Shown piece after piece: positions 6,976 through 10,885 of a DNA stretch of 10,885 nucleotides. The position numbers and the translations under genes were made by a program. Each line of letters begins with the position of its first letter. The first letter of the stretch is position 1. Under the pieces are notes generated by a model. It had not been told where the DNA came from, made no database searches, and worked only from the letters and a program-made list of their open reading frames with translations. Source of the DNA: Rhizobium sp. Q54 (lineage in GTDB: Bacteria > Pseudomonadota > Alphaproteobacteria > Rhizobiales > Beijerinckiaceae); the NCBI GenBank assembly GCA_945901195.1, contig CAMDKB010000125.1, positions 1 through 10,885 of the forward strand, given 5' to 3'.

Positions 6976-7935
6976 CTAGAGTTTCAGAAGTTGCGACGCG
7001 GTGCCGCCGAGAAAATTGGACAGGTCATTTGCGTTCATCTGCAATGTCTTGATCCAGTCCATGCCATCCTCGTTGGCGACATAGGGCCAGTCGACAGAAA
7101 ACATGAGTTTGTCCATGCCCATTTCCTGCGCGCAGCATTGTAAGCCCGGTGTCGAGAAATTGCCGCTGCTGGTCAGCCAGAAATTGCGCGTGAATGTTTC
7201 GCGGAATTTTATGCCTTCTTGCCCCGGGCGGGACAGCGCCTGATCGATTCTCCACAGGAGGAAGGGAATGCTTTCGCCAAAATGGCCGAGCACGATCTTG
7301 CAATTGGGGTACTTCTCGAACATGCCCGAAAGAATGAGGCGAATTGCGGTTGTTGCAGTCTCAACCGTAAAACCCCAGCCGGCGCTGATGACCGTCGGAA
7401 AGGCTTTCATGTAATCCTTGTAATAGGCATCGACGACGCTGCGCAGAGGTGTCGCGGGATGCAGGTAGATGGGAACATCCAGCGCTTCGGCCCGTTCGAA
7501 GATCGGCCAGAATTCCTTTCCATCAATGAATTTTTCGCCCGTCGGCCCATGGATCATCGCGCCTTTCATACCAAGCTGCTTGACGCAACGTTCCAGCTCA
7601 CTGGCCGCGGCTTCCGGATTGGACGTCGGCAAAGCTGCAAAGGCGCCCAGCCGGTCGGGCCGTCGCGCAACGCCTGCGGCGAGCCTGTCGTTGACGCGCT
7701 TGACGAGATCAGCAGCATCATCGCCGAACACATACTGGCCAGAGGGCGCAGCGTGTGACAACACCTGATAGTCGATGCCGGTTCGATCCATATGCTCGAT
7801 GCGAACCGTATCGAAATCATAGAGCCGGCGCTTCATTTCACCATCACGCGCCAGCGCACGATCCTTGATGCGTTCAATGAGTTCCTCGTCCCAGTAATGC
7901 TCTTCCAGGGCGACGACTTTCATAGTCTTGTACAT
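6976..7935 (-). CDS. Amidohydrolase-2 family enzyme, ACMSD/gamma-resorcylate decarboxylase type
   Basis: A 319-residue cytoplasmic TIM-barrel metalloenzyme of the amidohydrolase-2 (PF04909) family, whose characterised members mostly decarboxylate aromatic or muconate-type acids (2,6-dihydroxybenzoate, 5-carboxyvanillate, aminocarboxymuconate semialdehyde) and some of which hydrolyse. The metal site is readable: ExH in ALEEHYW (E11, H13), H159 in IYLHP, and D282 in FSVDWPY. GHFGE (217-221) carries the second-shell His and Glu found in gamma-resorcylate decarboxylase, followed by the family's WRID. The ExH form, rather than HxH, argues for the gamma-resorcylate/LigW side. Length is typical. AGGAGA lies six bases before the ATG at 7935; a second ATG four codons in is less well placed. 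It starts 22 bases after the amidase stop. The substrate is not deducible. Confidence 0.87.
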   Translation of the reverse strand: MYKTMKVVALEEHYWDEELIERIKDRALARDGEMKRRLYDFDTVRIEHMDRTGIDYQVLSHAAPSGQYVFGDDAADLVKRVNDRLAAGVARRPDRLGAFAALPTSNPEAAASELERCVKQLGMKGAMIHGPTGEKFIDGKEFWPIFERAEALDVPIYLHPATPLRSVVDAYYKDYMKAFPTVISAGWGFTVETATTAIRLILSGMFEKYPNCKIVLGHFGESIPFLLWRIDQALSRPGQEGIKFRETFTRNFWLTSSGNFSTPGLQCCAQEMGMDKLMFSVDWPYVANEDGMDWIKTLQMNANDLSNFLGGTASQLLKL

Positions 7936-7957
7936 GTTCTTCTCCTGACAGGTTCGC

Positions 7958-9373
7958 TTACGGCAATTGCGCCAGTGCGGGACGAGGTCCCGGCCATCCT
8001 GTTTCCGCCTCTAGTGCAGAAGCGACGCGCAGCACCATCGGTTCATCGAAGTGCTTGCCGATAATTTGCACCGAGAGTGGCAAGCCGTTTTTCGCAAGCC
8101 CTGTTGGCATCGAGATAGCTGGATGCCCGGTGACATTGAATGGCATGGAATGAATGGGCGAGTCAGTCGGCGCTGTCCATTCACCTGGCCCGTTAAAGGT
8201 CGGCGCTGTGCTAAGCGCGCTGGCGCACATCAGAACATCGCAATTCTCAAGCGCCGTGTTGACCGCATGCATCAATTCGCGCCTGAGACGATGCGCCTGA
8301 ATGATGTCAGGCGCGGTGACGAACGCGCCGAGCATCATGCGCATCCAGGTATTCTTCGCGAAATAGAGCGGGCGGGTGCGAAAATCCTTTTCGTGGATCG
8401 CAAAGCCCTCGCAAAACATGATGACGCGGCCGCATGTGGCAAAGTCATCGTAATCGGGCAGCGTGATATCTTCTATATGGGCGCCGAGCCTGGCCAGCGT
8501 CTGCGCCGTTGCATCAACCCCTGCAAGCACTTCGGGCGATACACCGGGTGCTTTGGCAAAGAAATGCCGGGGGATTCCGATACGCAAGCCCTTCACACCC
8601 GCCTGCATCAATCCGCGAAAGTTTGGCTTGGCTACATTGGCGCTGCCGGGATCGCGCGGATCGTGTCCGGCAAGGGCATCAAGTATGATTGCGGCATCAT
8701 CGACGCTGAACGTCAACGGCCCGATATGATCGAGTGAATAGGACAGCGGAAACACGCCGCGCCGGGAAATCAATCCGAATGTCGGCTTGATGCCGACGAT
8801 GCCGCAATAGGCAGCAGGCCCCCGTATGGATCCTCCGGTGTCCGAACCCATCGCGACACGCATCAAGCCGGCAGCTACAGCAGCCCCGGAACCCGATGAA
8901 GAACCGCCCGGTGCGTGCTCGGGATTCCAGGGATTTCGTGCAGGGGGAAAGGGCAGGTCAAAACTTGGGCCGCCCAACGCGAACTCGTGTGTTGCGAGCT
9001 TTCCAAGGAGCACAGCGCCCTGCGTGCGGAATTTTTCTTCCACCGCGCAGTCCTGCGATGGAACATTATCGATACGCAGTTTGGAATGGCAGGTCGTTCG
9101 GATTCCCGCCGTATCGTAGATGTCTTTCAATCCGTAGGGAATGCCTTGTAATGGCCCCTTGTCGATGCCTTTGGCGAAATCCGCGTCGGCGGCCCGCGCA
9201 TCATTCATCGCGCGCTCAGAGGTCAATGTGATGAAGGAATTTATCTTGGGATCGATGGCTGCAATGCGCGTCAGGGCATGTTCGGCGAGGGCCACTGAAG
9301 TCAATGTCCCCCCACGCAATTGCTGTCCGGCCGCAGATATCGAGAGTTCGTGCAATGGCTTGCCCGTGCTCAT
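7958..9373 (-). CDS. Amidase-signature family hydrolase (GatA/AtzE-like)
   Basis: A 471-residue amidase of the amidase-signature family, cleaving C-N amide bonds through a Ser-cisSer-Lys triad. All three are present at family spacing: K83 in GIPYGLKDIYD, cis-Ser S158 in GGSSSGSGAAVAAGL, and nucleophile S182 in SDTGGSIRGPAAYCG; S158 and S182 are 24 apart as in GatA. The C-terminal part (PFNVTGHPAISMPTG, LPLSVQIIGKHFDEPMVL) is likewise typical. It is not the tRNA-dependent GatA: there is no GatB, and it lies in a catabolic operon. The start ATG at 9373 overlaps the stop of the preceding small gene by four bases (ATGA), so the two are likely made in equal amounts and form a complex like AtzE-AtzG or GatA-GatC. 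The substrate may be an amide or carbamoyl intermediate; this is inference. Confidence 0.92.
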   Translation of the reverse strand: MSTGKPLHELSISAAGQQLRGGTLTSVALAEHALTRIAAIDPKINSFITLTSERAMNDARAADADFAKGIDKGPLQGIPYGLKDIYDTAGIRTTCHSKLRIDNVPSQDCAVEEKFRTQGAVLLGKLATHEFALGGPSFDLPFPPARNPWNPEHAPGGSSSGSGAAVAAGLMRVAMGSDTGGSIRGPAAYCGIVGIKPTFGLISRRGVFPLSYSLDHIGPLTFSVDDAAIILDALAGHDPRDPGSANVAKPNFRGLMQAGVKGLRIGIPRHFFAKAPGVSPEVLAGVDATAQTLARLGAHIEDITLPDYDDFATCGRVIMFCEGFAIHEKDFRTRPLYFAKNTWMRMMLGAFVTAPDIIQAHRLRRELMHAVNTALENCDVLMCASALSTAPTFNGPGEWTAPTDSPIHSMPFNVTGHPAISMPTGLAKNGLPLSVQIIGKHFDEPMVLRVASALEAETGWPGPRPALAQLP

Positions 9374-9579
9374 GGCGCACCCCGCTTGGCGCTTTCAACA
9401 GCGAAAACACTGGCGACTTCGACCCCATGATCAAAGGGCTTGTGCACACGCGCTATGACCCGCCGGAAATCCTTGAAAGCGGCAAAGAAAGCTTCGTCGC
9501 GGTCGTCGGGAATTGCAAGACCGGCGCGTTGCGTGAGAGCTTCGAATTCCCTACGCAGAGAGTCTTCAGTATCGGCCAT
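9370..9579 (-). CDS. Small amidase partner, AtzG/GatC-like subunit
   Basis: A 69-residue protein ending in the ATGA overlap with the amidase gene. The chain has an amphipathic N-terminal helix (EDSLRREFEALTQRAGL), an IPDDRDEAFFAAFKDFRRV helix (24-42), and a short hydrophobic tail segment VEVASVF (54-60), which resembles the 'EPAPVF' ending of AtzG-like proteins (about 65-70 residues). In AtzE-AtzG the small subunit wraps round the amidase much as GatC does with GatA. Similarity is by pattern only; size and gene position are the stronger evidence. The ATG at 9579 has GGAG seven bases upstream. A GTG at 9624 would add 15 residues and would overlap the stop of the decayed upstream frame (GTGA), so it is a real alternative. 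Confidence 0.6.
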   Translation of the reverse strand: MADTEDSLRREFEALTQRAGLAIPDDRDEAFFAAFKDFRRVIARVHKPFDHGVEVASVFAVESAKRGAP

Positions 9580-9620
9580 GTTTGTGCTCCGCTCTTGAAT
9601 GGCGCTACGAGCAGCCTCGC

Positions 9621-9840
9621 TCACTTTTGCTTTGTGCGATCCGCCCAGATGAGGTCAACATAACGATCGAGACTTGGCCCACGCATATGCGCGACGAGCG
9701 CCGTCACATCCGCTTTTGACATGTTGTCAACATGTCCCAGCAGGACTTCTGTCGCAACGTTTTTCGTCCGCGCGCGAGATATTGTTTCTGTTCTTGATCG
9801 CCCGGACGAACGCCATCACAATCTGGGAACTCTCTTTGGC
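9621..9840 (-). pseudogene. Remnant of a small unrecognised gene with a frameshift
   Basis: Two adjoining open frames on the minus strand look like pieces of one coding sequence. The upstream piece reads AKESSQIVMAFVRAIKNRNN and on to ISRADE, up to about 9765. The downstream piece reads NVATEVLLGHVDNMSKAD, then VTALVAHMRGPSLDRYVDLI, and ends at a TGA at 9621. They meet at a run of five A (plus-strand T at 9760-9764); reading four A instead would join them as ...ADENVATEV.... Codon use is natural on each side and becomes poor beyond the junction in either frame. I do not recognise the protein. No convincing ribosome site precedes the ATG at 9816, and the region just upstream is a palindromic repeat, so the 5' part may be missing. 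A sequencing or assembly error at the A-run is the main alternative. Confidence 0.45.
9718..9736. promoter_or_regulatory. Perfect 19-base palindrome, possible operator
   Basis: GACATGTTG-T-CAACATGTC: two perfect 9-base arms round a single central base. It lies about 140 bases upstream of the ATG of the amidase small subunit, inside the decayed frame. Its core TTGTCAA with symmetrical flanks has the look of a dimeric repressor site (GntR- or TetR-like), but no regulator gene is in the window and no promoter boxes could be placed with confidence. Chance occurrence of such arms in a window this size is a few percent. Confidence 0.35.
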
Positions 9841-9841
9841 A

Positions 9842-9870
9842 TCCCGGACGGCGCATTGCGCCGGCCGGGA
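9842..9870. repeat. REP-like intergenic palindrome, copy 2
   Basis: Bases 9842-9854 pair with 9858-9870 (TCCCGGACGGCGC against GCGCCGGCCGGGA) with a single A-G mismatch and a 3-base loop, a very stable hairpin. It begins ten bases after the stop of the FAH-family gene on the minus strand. The outer arms and the flanking CA and CC match copy 1 at 3431-3460; the interior differs. No U-tract follows on the minus strand. It may act as a stabilising or transcription-slowing element at the 3' end of the FAH-family mRNA. Confidence 0.55.
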
Positions 9871-9880
9871 CCTGTTACAA

Positions 9881-10738
9881 TCAGGGTTGCGCGACAGCCT
9901 GAATTTTCAGTTCGCCGATCTGCGAGCAGGCCGATGTCACCCAGTCGCCTGGATTGACGGGCGCGACGCCTTGGGGCGTTCCTGTAAAGTAATAGTCACC
10001 CGGATAGATCGTGTAATACTCTGTCGCAAACTCGATCAGGCGGCGGCAGTCGTAGATGAGGTTGTTCGTGTTGGTCTTCTGCTTGGTGACGCCGTTGACC
10101 TTGAGTTCGAGTTCCAGATTGTCCGGATCAGGAATTTCATCTGCAGTGACGATCCACGGACCCACCGGCGAGTAGCCGTCAATGGATTTGCGGAAGCTGC
10201 GATCTTCCTTCCCGCGCACGGTCATGTCGATGCCCATGCAATATCCGGCGACGTAATCCAGCGCCTTGTCACGCGGAATCTTTGTGCCCTGCTTGCCAAT
10301 GATCATCACCAATTCGAGTTCATGTTCATTCAGCTTTTCGGGGAAGCGCAACTTGATGTTGCCGTTCTCGCCCACGATGGAAGAATTGGCCTTGAGAAAG
10401 ATGCCGGCCTGCAGAATGCCGCGATGGGCTTCGGCCGCTGTGCCCTGCCGTGCCGCCATTTCCTGAATATGGGCATGATAGTTTGTTGGCGCAGCCATCA
10501 CCTTGCTATAGCGCGCTACAGGCGGCAGGAATTTGACGTCTGAAATCGCTTTGCCCGGAGCCTTCTTGGCCAGGTCTTCAAGCTTGCTGCGCCATTGTGG
10601 CAAAGCCGCAATCACACAATCGCCCATCATGTCATAGGGCGCACTCTTGCGGATTTCTTCCTGCGCGGCGCTGACATCGTGGACCTTGTCGCCAACCACG
10701 ACGCCCAGTCGATCATTATCATATCTGCAGATTTTCAT
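9881..10738 (-). CDS. Fumarylacetoacetate hydrolase (FAH) family protein
   Basis: A 285-residue cytoplasmic enzyme of the FAH/MhpD (COG0179) family, whose members hydrolyse acylpyruvates or hydrate or decarboxylate 2-oxo-enoic acids made in aromatic ring breakdown. The Mg-binding acidic residues are readable: ExE in NEHELELVMIIGK (E140, E142) and D171 in GIDMTVRG. The conserved GYSPVGPWIVTADEIPDP (188-205), the VNG turn (214-216) and GDYYFTGTPQGVAPVNPGD (247-265) follow in normal order. The N-terminal YHAHIQEM (87-94) lies where the catalytic lid is in related hydrolases. I chose the ATG at 10738 because AAGGAG is seven bases upstream; an upstream ATG at 10813 would overlap the preceding gene. 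It lies 38 bases after that gene's stop and is probably co-transcribed with it. A 301-base gap separates it from the amidase subunit. Substrate not deducible. Confidence 0.9.
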   Translation of the reverse strand: MKICRYDNDRLGVVVGDKVHDVSAAQEEIRKSAPYDMMGDCVIAALPQWRSKLEDLAKKAPGKAISDVKFLPPVARYSKVMAAPTNYHAHIQEMAARQGTAAEAHRGILQAGIFLKANSSIVGENGNIKLRFPEKLNEHELELVMIIGKQGTKIPRDKALDYVAGYCMGIDMTVRGKEDRSFRKSIDGYSPVGPWIVTADEIPDPDNLELELKVNGVTKQKTNTNNLIYDCRRLIEFATEYYTIYPGDYYFTGTPQGVAPVNPGDWVTSACSQIGELKIQAVAQP

Positions 10739-10776
10739 GCTTTTCTCCTTGGTAGGTCTGGTATTGTTAACTTCGC

Positions 10777-10885
10777 TCAGCGCCCCAGCAATTGCTGGGT
10801 GATGGCTTTCCATTTCTTCTCGTCTTCGGGAGAGAAGGTGACTGTGATGATCGGCGCCTTGCCAAATCGCTCATAGAGGTCGGCA
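10777..10885 (-). CDS. C-terminal end of an unrecognised protein (partial)
   Basis: The last 35 codons of a gene that enters from the right edge and stops at a TGA at 10777. The visible peptide includes DLYERFGKAPIITVTFSPED and ends KKWKAITQQLLGR. Codon use is natural and the frame runs cleanly into the FAH-family gene 38 bases downstream, so it is most likely the previous gene of the same operon. The fragment is too short for me to assign a family. Confidence 0.6.
   Translation of the reverse strand, partial: ADLYERFGKAPIITVTFSPEDEKKWKAITQQLLGR

Noticed and set aside
7219..7758. A 179-codon plus-strand open frame opposite the amidohydrolase
   Set aside because: Antisense to the metal-site motifs of the amidohydrolase and without a family pattern of its own.
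7958..9373. Amidase as the A subunit of the tRNA-dependent amidotransferase (gatA)
   Set aside because: No gatB nearby, the partner protein is AtzG-like rather than a clear GatC, and the gene is embedded in a catabolic operon.
9674..10543. A 289-codon plus-strand open frame
   Set aside because: It is the complement of the FAH-family gene and the decayed small gene, both supported by motifs or codon use on the minus strand; its own peptide has no coherent family pattern.

Overview
The window looks like chromosomal or accessory DNA from an alphaproteobacterium, probably Rhizobiales-like. This rests on the moderately high GC, the family mix (three orphan tripartite-tricarboxylate-type solute receptors, UbiD, an AtzG/AtzE-like amidase pair, FAH-family enzyme) and short palindromic repeats of the CATCCCGG...CCGGGACC type. 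No taxonomic marker is present, so this is an inference.

Layout, left to right. Bases 1-105 are the end of an IS3-like insertion sequence whose orfA start runs off the left edge. A Bug-family solute-binding receptor (192-1172, minus) follows, preceded on the plus strand by a strong hairpin. Divergent from it are a short PhnA-domain gene (1447-1665, plus) and a UbiD-family decarboxylase (1775-3415, plus). A 288-base convergent gap holds a REP-like palindrome and an unexplained open frame. From 3704 to the right edge everything is on the minus strand. In the order of transcription (right to left) this is: the 3' end of an unrecognised gene, an FAH-family hydratase/hydrolase, a decayed small gene, an AtzG/GatC-like small subunit, an amidase-signature hydrolase, an ACMSD/gamma-resorcylate-type amidohydrolase, a second solute receptor, a RutA/SfnG-like flavin monooxygenase, and a third solute receptor that is a close paralogue of the second.

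How the genes may work together. From the amidase small subunit down to the monooxygenase the junctions are tight: a 4-base overlap, then gaps of 22, 10 and 5 bases. They almost certainly form one transcript. The enzyme set (group C flavin monooxygenase, amidase pair, decarboxylase-type amidohydrolase, FAH-family enzyme, nearby prenyl-FMN decarboxylase) is what one would expect for uptake and breakdown of a carboxylated aromatic or N-heteroaromatic compound: capture by periplasmic receptors, oxidative cleavage, amide hydrolysis, decarboxylation and C-C processing of a keto acid. The substrate cannot be read from the sequence. No permease, regulator or flavin reductase lies in the window.

The most notable observations are the possible RutA-like ring-cleavage operon, the amidase pair in a GatCA/AtzEG arrangement, a frameshifted small gene upstream of it with a 19-base near-perfect palindrome inside, and the IS end at the left edge. 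I saw no CRISPR array, tRNA or rRNA.
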